Below are positions 45,270-55,451 of a DNA stretch of 64,000 nucleotides, piece after piece. The stretch's first letter is position 1. Each line of letters begins with the position of its first letter. The position numbers were made by a program, and so were the translations under genes. Location: contig NAJO01000018.1 of assembly GCA_002077065.1 (NCBI GenBank), positions 62,001 to 126,000 on the forward strand, written 5' to 3'. This stretch comes from Cryoendolithus antarcticus (Eukaryota; Ascomycota; Dothideomycetes; Cladosporiales; Cladosporiaceae). The notes beneath the pieces were generated by a model, which searched no databases, was not told where the DNA came from, and saw nothing but the letters and a program-made list of their open reading frames with translations.

Positions 45270-46786
45270 ATGGCCCAAGACTATAGCGAGTATCTCGCGA
45301 TCAATGTGCTCAATGAGCAGCAGGTCGTAAGATTATTCCGAATCGATTACGCTTCTTGACCGCTGACGGCACCCAGGTCAGCTACCGGACACTCAGTAGA
45401 GCGCTGAAGGTCCATGTCAATCTGGCTAAGCAGTAAGAGGTGCAATGATGATCAGTACGAGCACAGGCTGACCGCTTCACAGGATGCTGTACGACTTTCA
45501 CCGCAAGCAGAATGCAAAGAAGCCAAGCTCGGTACATGCCACATACCTCATTACAGGCACAAGGGTAGCTCAGTCGACGTCCAAGACAAATGGCATATAT
45601 AGTCAGGATGGCGAAGATACAGTCATGCGAAGCAGTCCACCCATACCTGGCAGTTCACCGACCAAGCAGACTGGAGACAGTGGCGAGGATGAGGACATAC
45701 CCACCCGGAGTGTGTTGCTAGTGAGACAGGAACATCTCGAGAAGGCAACAGCAACGTTTGAGCACATTGCTGGAAAACATGTTTACAGCTTGCAGCCAGG
45801 CAGCTTGAGTGACATTCAGGTATTGTCGGACTGCAATCGCCGGATAGTGTCTACCTACGCTGCAGAAGATCCGCTTGTAGCATGGAAGCAGTACGGCACG
45901 ATACAAGACCCGAATGTGAAACGTCGGACACAGGGCCAGCGGCCTCCACCACCTGTGGCGCCACCAGCTGCGAAGTCTGCTGTAGGCAGCAAGCCTGCTG
46001 CAACTGCAGGGAAGCCTGCCACACTGGAACGGCAAGCATCACGGGCATCAGATGTCTCCATATCCTCCGCGAAAGCCACACCCGAGCCAAATGGTACTGC
46101 TAACGCCAAGAAGTCTGCTGCCAGCAAGCCTCCAGCCACGAAACGTCAAAGCTCTGATATCTTCAAGTCATTTGCCAAGGGCGGCAGTAAGGCCAAGAAG
46201 GAGACTCCCGATACTTCGGCCGCGCCGTCGCCAGCACTTGTGCCCGTTGCGGATGAGCCGATGGGTGGCATGTCTGATGATGACGCTGATGATACAGTCG
46301 AAGACGCTGAGGTTGAAGTACGTGCTGGGTCTGGCAAGCTACGGAAAGACCGTCAAGCCGAGCTTGAGGCTATGATGGACGCCGAGGACGAGCCTATGGA
46401 CGACACAGCCGAGTCTGGTATCGACTCGCGGACCGAACCTGGGCCTAAGCAGCAGGTTGAGGCTGCTGAGGAGCTGGCGGAGACGATGACTGTGGAGAAC
46501 GGCAGGCGCAGAGGAAGGAGACGAGTGATGAAGAAGAAGACAGTGAAGGACGAGGAAGGCTACCTTGGTCTGTTGATACACACATTCGCCACCTTTTGCC
46601 TGACACAGCTAACAGATTGTAGTAACGAAAGAGGAGGCTGTCTGGGAATCCTTCTCCGAGGATGAGCCTGCGCCGAAGAAGGCAAAGATGGCACCTGTGC
46701 CCGCCGTGGCTAAGAGCGGTGCTGCTGCGAAGAAGGCTGGCAATCCCGGTCAAGGGAACATTATGTCGTTCTTCGGCAAGAAGTAG
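45270..46786 (+). CDS. POL32: DNA polymerase delta subunit 3 (POL32 / CDC27)
   Basis: Four exons (45270-45326, 45377-45432, 45483-46567, 46623-46786; introns 50, 50 and 55 bp) encode 453 residues. The N-terminal domain reads EYLAINVLNEQQ, then VVSYRTLSRALKVHVNLAK and QMLYDFHRKQN, as in Pol32/Cdc27 proteins. The middle is Ala/Lys/Pro-rich and disordered, with acidic patches. The last residues form a PCNA-interacting PIP box, QGNIMSFF, followed by GKK at the C-terminus. The subunit links polymerase delta to PCNA and is needed for processive synthesis and break-induced replication. The first two exons are 57 and 56 bp, so the longest frame (from 45484) misses the conserved N-terminus. Confidence 0.94.
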
Positions 46787-47561
46787 TCTGGTCGATCAAG
46801 CCGAAACCCTCGCATCATCTCAGGACATATGCTTAGATCAGGCTATTACAAGCAGCTACACCTTAAAACCGGGCAGATCGATCGCCGTTGGTCGGTTTTG
46901 CACTGGTGCCGCGACGGTCGGATCAACTTTCTTAGCTCTTGGACTGCCGATACTGGAGTGATACACAGAGTGCTAACATCCATAGCGAGACCAGCTGGAA
47001 GGAAGTGCCGCACGTGGTTGTCGAAGGCGCTCGATGACCGTCGACGTGGGCATTGCAGCGAGTGCCTGCCAGAACGCGCGGTGAAGTGTGAGACCACTGG
47101 ATAGAAAGCTAAGTTGCAGTCTCTCGCTGCGTTTTGCTTGGTGCATGCCACATCGTCTGGTGCCTCCCAACCATTTAGACCGCGCTTTCGAACATGAGCG
47201 TGTTCTGTGTTGTGCTGACTTGTCGCTCCTTCGCTCCTTCCTCCTTAGCGTACCCTTTTTGAAAGTCACTTCCTCTATACTACAGTTCCTTCACATATCA
47301 CCACAGCACCCGGCGCGGGCCGCTGCACACATGAAACGCCCCGCCACCTGCTCGAAGTCGGTCGCTCGTGGTTGTACTATTCGACAGATTCACGATATCA
47401 CTGGGGCACCAACACCACTCCACCACTTCGATTCTTCCAAAAGTCGCTACTCATCACGAGTTACACCACCCCTGCGCACAGCACGTCAGCATCTGTACAC
47501 GCGTTTCCCCCGAAGGCAGTGCGCCAGGTCAGACATCGATATACAAACCCCTCACGCAACC
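46787..47561. other. Intergenic region upstream of the tandem gene family
   Basis: About 0.8 kb without a supported gene. The plus-strand frame that includes the next start is open from 47088, but its upstream part looks like leader. The segment just before 47562 is C-rich with ACAACC/CAACC repeats, typical of fungal 5' leaders. Confidence 0.4.
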
Positions 47562-49517
47562 ATGACATACCGCAACCCCTACTCGCAGCTATCCGGCAGT
47601 GGACTCGGACAGGAAGGCGGTGATCAACCATACACGCCCTATACTGATGATGGCGACTCGAGCAGTCTCGTCAATGTCGATACGCTTGTTCCGCCGAATC
47701 AGAATGCTTCTTTCGACTCCGCTTATAATTTCTCCTCACTGCGCACAGCGCCCCTAGACAATACTGCTGTCCGTCGGCCACCAGTCACTGGTACTCGTAA
47801 GTTTTGACTTTGTTCTCCGTATAGTAGTGAATGCTGACACTCGACAAAGGGCGCAATGCTCTTCGTGCACCGCAGACTTTCGACGTTTCGAATGTTACCT
47901 ATCCAGGCTACGAGCAGTGGCTTACAATCCGCAGCTATGATCCGTATAACCTAGGGTCTGCCATCGAGAGTGGTCGTCTTGATCAAGCGGCACCGCAGAC
48001 CTTTAATTCCATCAACGACAACAACCCCATCAACCCTCAAGTCGCGCCACCGACGTCTACGCTCTCCAACGGCAGGTACAACCACTCTCAATCCGGGCTA
48101 TCCGCATTCACTGCCCTCAACGGTGCTGGTCGTCTTCCTCAAGCTGTGGCCCCGAACTCCGCCTTTCAAAACAACAATCATCACTATCCTCGAGTCGCGC
48201 CGCCCACTGTCTCGCCTTCGCAAGGCTATCACGACGCTCGCAATCCGCCGCTTCTTATCTCTTACTCGAAGAAGAGCGAAGTCGGTTACCCAGGCGCAAC
48301 ACATGTGCAGACTCCTTTCGACGACAGATCGACAAAGAACAGTCACCAGTACGCATCCGCGGACACCTTCGGCGACCTCTGTCCGGCTGAGATGTTATCG
48401 AACCACAATATGAACATGATTCGTCCTTCCACAAGAACTCTGCGCGGGTCGATGGTATCTCAGCCCGGTGGGCGAGCCATGAGGAGTCAGAAGGATCCTC
48501 CAGATCCTGAGCTCGTTGATGGCGATCGATCGTACACGGGGGGAAAACGTAAGAAAGCCACCCTGTACGACGATGAGAATAGCGAAGGCGACTATCAAGA
48601 AGTCAAGGCCAACAAAAGGCGCAAAGCGGCCACCGGAAAGGTCGACTCGGCGTACAGCACGCCAGCTGAGAAGCGTACTACGAGATTCAAGGGCAAGATC
48701 GCCATGCCGACCGAGATCGACGATGCAGAGGAGTCCGATGCTTTTGCGTACAGTACCACCCCTGCAGACGGTGCACGTGCGAGCAAGAAAGCGCGCGAGA
48801 AGCGACTGGCTTCCACCGACGACGCAGCCCAAGCCTTCAACCCGCAGTGGCCGGCAATCGACACCAACATCACGTCCACTCTATCCCTTGCTGATGCCAG
48901 TAAGATTGCCACTTACATCAGCCCACTTCAGATCGTTGGCAGGGACGACTGGGTGGCCGTCAAGGCGGACAAGATCAATGGTATCAAGGCTTTGATGGAC
49001 GCGTTCAACGTTCCTCTGCCTACCGAGCCGCCTTCGAAGGAGAATAAGCCATTTCCCGAGGAGATGAAGCCGTTGTGGCTGCACAATCAAACGATCGCGT
49101 ACAACGCCAGCATGAAGTCAATCACCACACACCCTCACAGCCGCTTCCTGGAAAGTTGCTGCACCGTGGCATGGTACATGCTGATCGAGGCGCATGATAC
49201 CAAGGCGAGCCCCAATGCTGGTCCTCGTCAGTGTGGTACCATGACGGTCAACACGAAACTAAAATGCTCGGACCGCTTACAGGCTATGGTCGATGCGATT
49301 GCTGGCGGGGCGTTGGTGCGTCAAGACGTGACCTCCGGGCAGCGGATTCCGGACTTGGTTGCGAATCCCAAGGCATTTGCCTCCAAGAAGACGGTGAACC
49401 AGTAAGTGTCTTCACTGCCTCGACTCGCGAAGCTCCATCGCTAACTCGTTTCCCAGGCGCAACAACGCTGGCAGAAAGGAGAAATTTCGAGACCTCATCA
49501 AGAAGCGTAAGTCTTAG
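47562..49517 (+). CDS. Unrecognised protein, intact copy 1 of a tandem family
   Basis: Three exons (47562-47796, 47850-49401, 49457-49517; introns 53 and 55 bp) encode 615 residues. I recognise no named domain. The N-terminal 400 residues are disordered, rich in Asn, Pro, Ser and Tyr. Basic clusters (GGKRKKATLYDD; KANKRRKAATGK) around residues 310-345 look like nuclear localisation signals. From about residue 423 a folded-looking domain begins (SLADASKIATYISPLQIVG) and runs through YMLIEAHD, LKCSDRLQAMVDAI, VRQDV and DLVANPKAFASK to the end. The same domain recurs in the two downstream copies. The last intron splits a Gln codon in phase 2, and exon 3 adds a short basic tail. The gene has all its splice sites and no internal stop, so it is probably functional. 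A DNA- or chromatin-related role is only suggested by the basic clusters. Confidence 0.78.
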
Positions 49518-50409
49518 AGCGCGAGAGCTAATGCGCTGGAGGAGGTGGCAGAGGAGGCAAATGCTGTCGAGTCATGAAAATTGCTGGACATGAGGCGATG
49601 CTCAGAATCCATGGCATTGAGGCATGAGCGAGAGGCTTGGCAACGGAGTTTCTTCGGAAGGTTCGGCCTGCAAGTGGACTTCATGATGAGCGGTCTGTCA
49701 CCGTTAATCGTTGAGACACGGTCCAGCGTTGCGGCGGGGTCAGTAATGCGACGAAAGCATCGGGTGTCTTGAGGTCTGAAACATGAGGCAGGCTGTCGAC
49801 ACGATCTGCAGGCAGATGAAGAACTTACTGCCGCATGCTGTGCAACTACGCCTTCTTTACAATGGTTGATGAAGGCATGAGGTCATTGTTATAGACAGCA
49901 GAGCGTGAAAGGAATGGACGTGGGGTATTTCTGATGAGTCGCATTTGGATGTGTGCGGTTTGCGGCCTGGATCATTGGAACAAAGGAAGTACTGCACTTC
50001 TCTCTGTCTCAATTTTTTTAACACCCTTCTTCTTCTCGCAACTATCACAATACGCAATATGGCGCTTCCTGTAGAAGAGCAGCACACGTATGATTTTTAT
50101 GATGTAAGGGCTGGCCACGTGACAGGCTGCAGGCAGACCTGGCTGCTGTCTTTGCCCCTTGTTCTTTCCTCTCCCCTTCTATACGCACTTCGTATTCACA
50201 TATCATGACACTAACGCAGCGGCCCGCGGAGATCTCTGCGGTTGTCGAGTCGACTGGCACATGGAAAGATCTAGGAGTCAGGTCGAAGCCGCGACTTCGC
50301 ATCGGCCAGCAATACCACTCAACCTCGAACTTCCGCACATCGGTCAACAAGCACGATATCCTATTCATGTCCCATCGATCTCCACACACGCACTCGAAGA
50401 TCTCCCATC
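49518..50409. other. Spacer between tandem copies 1 and 2
   Basis: About 0.9 kb. No supported gene. By eye I could not align it to the other spacers. It should contain the promoter that serves, or served, copy 2. Confidence 0.4.
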
Positions 50410-52156
50410 ATGGACGAGATGGACGAGTCCTTCGACTTCGCCGGACACGATGCTGATCTCGAAGCAATTACACCCACTGCGACCAGCATCCCTACTTTTA
50501 CCAGCACCAATGACAGTCCGCCCGAATCCGACAAGTGTAAGAACCTTTCGGCCAGTACAATAAGCACAATGATAGTCGACCCGCATCTTGCGACACACGA
50601 GGTTATCAGCGCATATCTAGCAGAGCGCGACAACAACGAGCAGCGTCAAGCACAGCACAGTCCTTTCGCCGCTTCTCGTACGTCTCCTGCCAGCGTTCCT
50701 TCCCAGAGGCAGGCCAAGCCACGCTACTCAACGTCACGAGAAGACCATCAGAGTATCACGCAAATCGCGCATGCTACGCCTTATCATTCATCCTCCACCG
50801 CCGCTTCGCAAACGCAGGGACCTCCGTTCAACGGCCTTGGATTTTGACGGAACAGCCACACCAACTTCAACGACGATGAATCTCAAACCTACACCGATGC
50901 GGCACCTCCAGTCGGTGCTTGCCGATCACGTCACAGTATACAAATCAACGAAGACGGATCTACACCAGACATCAGCACACGCTCGACTCGTCCAGAGAAC
51001 TCCGTGTTCGGAGCAAACAAGTCTTCTCCCCACAACAGGAATCAACCGCCTTGGACGGTCATGAACTCTCACGAGTCTGTCAAACAGTGGATCGATAACG
51101 CCGAAGCTGGAGCGTCGAGATTGCTTATCTCCTCACCGATGAGGGGAGCTGAGTCAGAGGAGTCTGCTAGAAAGTGGAAGCGTCCCTCGTGGGATGATGG
51201 CGATCAGGAGAATGAGGGCGTGGAGTTGCCCGAATTGGCCAACATGTCACACGTCAAGCACGGCGACGATGGTGATGACTTGCAATTGACGAATCGCGAA
51301 TTCCCAGCTCCAACTCCAAGGTCGAAGCCTGTTCGCAAGTTTAAGAAGGTCGCAAAGCAGAGCACCACTCCCACAACGCTAGGCGTCGGTACCAGCGACT
51401 TGTCGGCATCCAGACAAGGCGGTCTGATCGGATCTCAATCGCTCGTATCGCGGGGTACCCTTACCATGCAGCCGCCGGCACATCTTCACAACCCACCTGC
51501 AGCGATCCCTCGCAATGCTACTCTACCTCCGATCATCGCCACGATGCATCCTGCCATGACGCTTGGAGACGCGACCCGCACCGTCATCAAGAAGCAGAGC
51601 CTACAGTTGACCGAAGTAGATGGTGTTGTCAATGTCAAGTCCAACAAGGATCATCACATACACTGCATAATGCAGGCGTTCAATGCTCCTTGGCGCACTA
51701 CTACGAACAGTCGCAAGTCCACACCCCAGCTGCAGACCACATGTGATAGCTGGCAAGATACCACCTGTACCCGCGTGTCCAACCCCATAATCTCACGTCG
51801 CAACCCGCAGCTGCTGCAAGCCGCCGCGACCGTCCTTATGTATGTCATTTACGAGGCGCACGAAGTGACGGCCACGAACTCCCATCCTGGACCGCGAGTC
51901 GTCGGGAGCGCGAAGGTCAATCGTACTCTGAAGTGCTCTGATCGCGTGGAGGGCATTATTTGGGGCATTGCAGACATCGGTCAGGTAAGGGAGGATGTGC
52001 TGACGCAGACTCGCCTCCCTGACTTTGTGGCGGATCCCACTGCATTTGGGGCCAAGTAGGGTGCCAATCAGTAAGTCCATTGAGTGTCTCTGTTCATCGA
52101 GGCTCCCACTGACGCTGGTGATGTGCAGGGTGAACAACGAATCGAAGAAACGATGA
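50410..52156 (+). pseudogene. Copy 2 of the tandem family, interrupted by stops
   Basis: The frame runs from ATG 50410 (MDEMDESFDFAGHDADLEAI) to a TGA at 50845-50847 and then stays open in the same frame to a TAG at 52057-52059. Beyond the TAG the text continues as Gly-Ala-Asn-Gln, then an intron (52071-52128) in the same phase and place as in copy 1, and a short basic tail ending at 52156. The C-terminal domain is about half identical to copy 1 by eye: MYVIYEAHE, LKCSDRVEGII, VREDV, DFVADPTAFGAK. Only the N-terminal part differs strongly. The TAG costs about 13 residues; the TGA is the serious lesion unless it is bypassed. I tried simple introns that would remove the TGA and found none with correct phase and reasonable length. 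Sequencing error or stop-codon readthrough are alternatives. Confidence 0.65.
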
Positions 52157-52876
52157 TGTGGCATCTTGCAAGCAGGGGAGATGGTGGAGCGGAGCGCACT
52201 TTTGATTACACATGGAACTCCTGAAGTGTTGTAGATGGGCCGTGCGAGTTTAGTGTCGGGGACTTCGATGAGAGGCTTCTGGAGGATGTTAAAGGGCGTA
52301 ATCGTACTAGCCGTGCGTTTCTGAGGCTACGAGAGGCTGTTCGATCGGACTGTCCAGGCGAATTTGAAGAGGTGCTCGACACGGCCATAACTGTACTGTG
52401 GAAGAGGTGACAGCTGACTGCAGGTGGCCTCCGAGACACAGTGCGATGCTAAGATTGATGGAAGGCTGCTTGGATTGGGCAGCGAAGGTGTGCGAGCAAC
52501 TGCGGTAGACTTGGCACAACGAGCTCGCAAACAATCATGTACCGTGACAGATGATGTGATTTCCTCATCATTGCGAAGTCTCGTAGGCTTTCCTGCCATG
52601 ATACTGTTCGACCCCCCTGTCAACAGCGGTCTCTGCAGTGAAGGCTACTCGTGCGCTGCGGGAAGCGTCTCTTGGCTCAGCATCGGTGAGAGTGAATCGT
52701 CGTTGGACTGCTGGCTTCAACTCGCTACTTCCAAGATGTAAACGGATTCCTTGAAGCCAGTCTGCCTTCCCAGCCGTATCTAGAGCACGCAAGACAGCTT
52801 CGCAGCCTCTTAGATATGACCAGCTTCTGACTCTATTGTCTGCAACTCCATCATTCCTCCTTTACTTACTGCTCAT
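52157..52876. other. Spacer between tandem copies 2 and 3
   Basis: About 0.7 kb without a supported gene. Its end (TTTACTTACTGCTC followed by TTTGCGCAG at 52884) looks like an intron 3' end leading into copy 3, so a lost or unrecognised first exon of copy 3 may lie here. Confidence 0.4.
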
Positions 52877-54322
52877 TTGCGCAGCGGACGTCTCGGACTG
52901 ACGAGCCCGGACTTGATCGACAACAACTTTCATGATTGCGACTCAGAGGACGCTGACCAAAGCCGTGGTCCAGAAACGAACCTAACGCCCGCTCGAACAC
53001 AGTGGCTACCTCCAGGTCTGGGCTTCAACACACAGATTGCAGGGCCTGCAGACATAGTCTCAAGTTTGCACGCCTCTGCCAGCCAGCGTCCCAATATCGA
53101 GCCAGTGAGCGATGGGCAGCAGCTTCCACAGCTCGTAGAAGATACTGATGATACTCAGCCTGAGGCTTCACTCAGCCCCCACCGCTTTCCCGCAACCGCT
53201 CTAGTTGATACGTCTGCTGATGATCTCTTAGCTCCAGGTCTAGCTGCGGGCGCCCGCCATGGTCCAGGTAATAGTGGGCAGATCGACCAAACACTTGTGC
53301 CCAGCTTATCAGCACCACTCCAGCAAGCTCAAGGTCAATTAAAAGAGACTCCAACAGCATCAGGCTTGCCAGCATTCCTCTCAACAGCCCCGAATGGAAC
53401 AGCATCAGTCCCTGCAGCACGCACCCCGCCAGCTGGCGTACGTAGTTGTCCGGTGCCGGCGCAGCAGACTCTTTGCAGGACGCCACACGACAAGACAGTG
53501 CTGAGGCGCTTCTCCGGGCCTGCTCTTACCCATGCTACAGATTCGATCGCCGCCCAAGCAGCTGGCGGCGACGATGTATTGCAAGATTCGACGGACGACC
53601 CAGCTCCCAGCAAGGCCTGGCAGAAACGTTCCATTGATATCCCGGGTAAAGCTCGCAAGCCCAAGCATGACAAATGGACGCCTTAGCAGCAACGTAGCGA
53701 TGCGTTGCTTCTGCAGGCCGTATGTACCACACTCTTCCGGATGGTGATTTCAGCGCACGACACCATAGTTGATGTCAACGCAGGCATCCGTGATGGTGGC
53801 GCTGGCCTGGACCCGGACCTGGAGCTGACGTGTGTTGCGCGTTTTGAGGCGATCATCGAGGCGACATATTGTCTTGCCATTGTTCGGCATGACGTGATTA
53901 TGGGACGCAATCTGTATTCGTTGGTTGGGAATCCTCAAGAGTTTGCAGCTAAAAAGGTGTCCAACAAGTAAGCTTGAATGTGCTGATCAGGCGCGCCTGC
54001 TCGTGCGCGGATCAACTAATGAATTGACAGACGTGGCGATGAGATAAGAAAGCCAAAATACCGAAGCTTGGTCAATCAGTCGAAAGTAGTCGATGACGTC
54101 GAGTCAGAGACGCAGCGGGCTATCGACGCGGATAATAATGCGTCGAACAACAGCGGTGTCGGGGCGGACCTACAGACCCTACAGGCCGAATGTGACGCGC
54201 TTCCTTCTGCAGGCGAGGGTGAATATCGAGAAGGGGAAGTTAAATGTAATGGCGGAGGAGAATATAGCGAAGGTGACTCTGACAAAGAGGATGAAGGAGA
54301 TGAAGGGGATGTAGTGGGTTGA
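52877..54322 (+). pseudogene. Copy 3 of the tandem family, interrupted and with altered tail
   Basis: An open frame from about 52877, which begins at TTG after an acceptor-like sequence, continues to a TAG at 53684-53686. The same frame then carries the family domain: RMVISAHD, ELTCVARFEAIIEA, VRHDV, SLVGNPQEFAAKK. A phase-2 intron (53968-54030) sits exactly where copies 1 and 2 have theirs. The exon after it starts like the others (Arg-Gly-Asp-Glu versus Arg-Asn-Asn-Ala) but extends about 95 residues into an acidic Glu/Asp/Gly-rich tail ending at 54322. No ATG-bearing first exon was found. The domain is more diverged than copy 2. Relic status is likely, though the long open frames on both sides of the stop show decay is not advanced. 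Confidence 0.6.
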
Positions 54323-54948
54323 GGAAGGGACAGGGTCTGTATCGGGCCAGAACCGTCTTCGGCCAACAGAACAGCGTAGTCTCGCATCGTCAGCGGTGGC
54401 GCCCATGTGATGAATACCTCAGGATGGCAAATACAGATTAGATGAAGGTTGCGTCGAGTAGCCTAGGGTATTTGATACTGAAGTGATATGTCACGATGAA
54501 TCCGTCCGACACTTGTCCAAGATCTTGGTGGGTCTTGCAAACTTCTCCGGATTTCGCAGCCTCAACGCCGTCAACGTCTTGTCTTCTGCGCTTTGGATCT
54601 CTCGATTATGGCAAGAAAGAAGATGAAGAGGTACACGTGCACGAGGACCTACGTTGGACAATGGGAGACAAGTCTTGGCGTCGGAGATATCTCGGGACGA
54701 CATCCAACGTCACCTGCTCAAGACAGCACGTGATAATGCCTGATATACCGCGAATTACCGTTGTGGGGCGATGCTCTGCATCTACGATCGATTGTACGTA
54801 ACCGCTCTCACCTCGCCAATCTGACGGCATCCCTGGGCGTCAGATTGGCAGTGTCACCGGCCCTTGGGGTGCAGGGCCCCGGGAGCCCCGGAATTCGCAC
54901 TGAGGTTGTTATGTTATGTTGTATTCTCTCATGCGTTTTTCTCAGGTC
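54323..54948. other. Intergenic region before the tRNA gene
   Basis: No supported gene. A G/C-rich palindromic-looking patch (CAGGGCCCCGGGAGCC) lies at about 54871-54886. Confidence 0.4.
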
Positions 54949-55033
54949 GGTTGATTAGTGTAGTGGTTATCACTCCAGATTTTGACATACAATTAAGCTT
55001 CTGGTAACCCCGGTTCGAGCCCGGGATCGACCT
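54949..55033 (+). tRNA. tRNA-Gln (anticodon TTG) with 13-nt intron
   Basis: The acceptor stem GGTTGAT pairs with ATCGACC, leaving discriminator T at 55033. The D arm is GTGTAGTGGTTATCAC. The anticodon stem CCAGA/TCTGG encloses TT-TTG-A, then an intron of about 13 nt (CATACAATTAAGC) directly 3' of position 37, the canonical intron site. The T arm is CCCGG-TTCGAGC-CCGGG. The mature length is 72 nt. Internal A box (TAGTGTAGTGG) and B box (GGTTCGAGCCC) are intact, and a TTTT Pol III terminator follows at 55040-55043. Reads CAA codons. Confidence 0.93.
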
Positions 55034-55039
55034 CATTCG

Positions 55040-55043
55040 TTTT
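55040..55043 (+). terminator. Pol III terminator of tRNA-Gln
   Basis: A run of four T starts seven bases after the discriminator base, the usual place and length for RNA polymerase III termination. Confidence 0.7.
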
Positions 55044-55451
55044 GGCATCTTGCTGACACACAGGCTGTCATTTTACCCGTTTCCACCCACCATGGCACAT
55101 CCCAGATGACACCTCGAGGTTGGAAACGGTTCCACGGTCCCAGGCGTGGCACTGACGGCGACAACTATGAGCTCTTCAAGGCTCAGTGTTGTACGGGCGG
55201 TAATGCCTACGCTTGGCAAGATAAGCGAGCGGCGACTACGATGGGCTCTGAGCGAGGGACTGGGCAAGTCAGGCAGTACTCCAGGCATCATCTGTCACCA
55301 CGGGACACTCTAGGAACGTCAGGTATGGGTATAGGATTCGTATTCACCCTTGAGCTAATCCTACTATCGCCACAATGAGGGTATCCCGATCCCCCAAACT
55401 CCTCGCTAAATCCCACAAGAAGCCCACAATCCCAAGCATCCAAGCACGCCC
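55044..55451. other. Intergenic region, no gene seen
   Basis: About 0.4 kb between the tRNA and the 3' end of the ESA1-like gene. Frames are short and unsupported. Confidence 0.4.

Noticed and set aside
50679..50858. An intron that would splice out the TGA of copy 2
   Set aside because: The GTACGT donor near 50679 is phase 1 while the AACAG acceptor at about 50858 needs phase 2; the only in-phase donor close by would make a 30-bp intron.
53645..53686. An intron (GTAAAG...TTAG) removing the TAG of copy 3
   Set aside because: About 40 bp long and shifts the frame away from the conserved domain.
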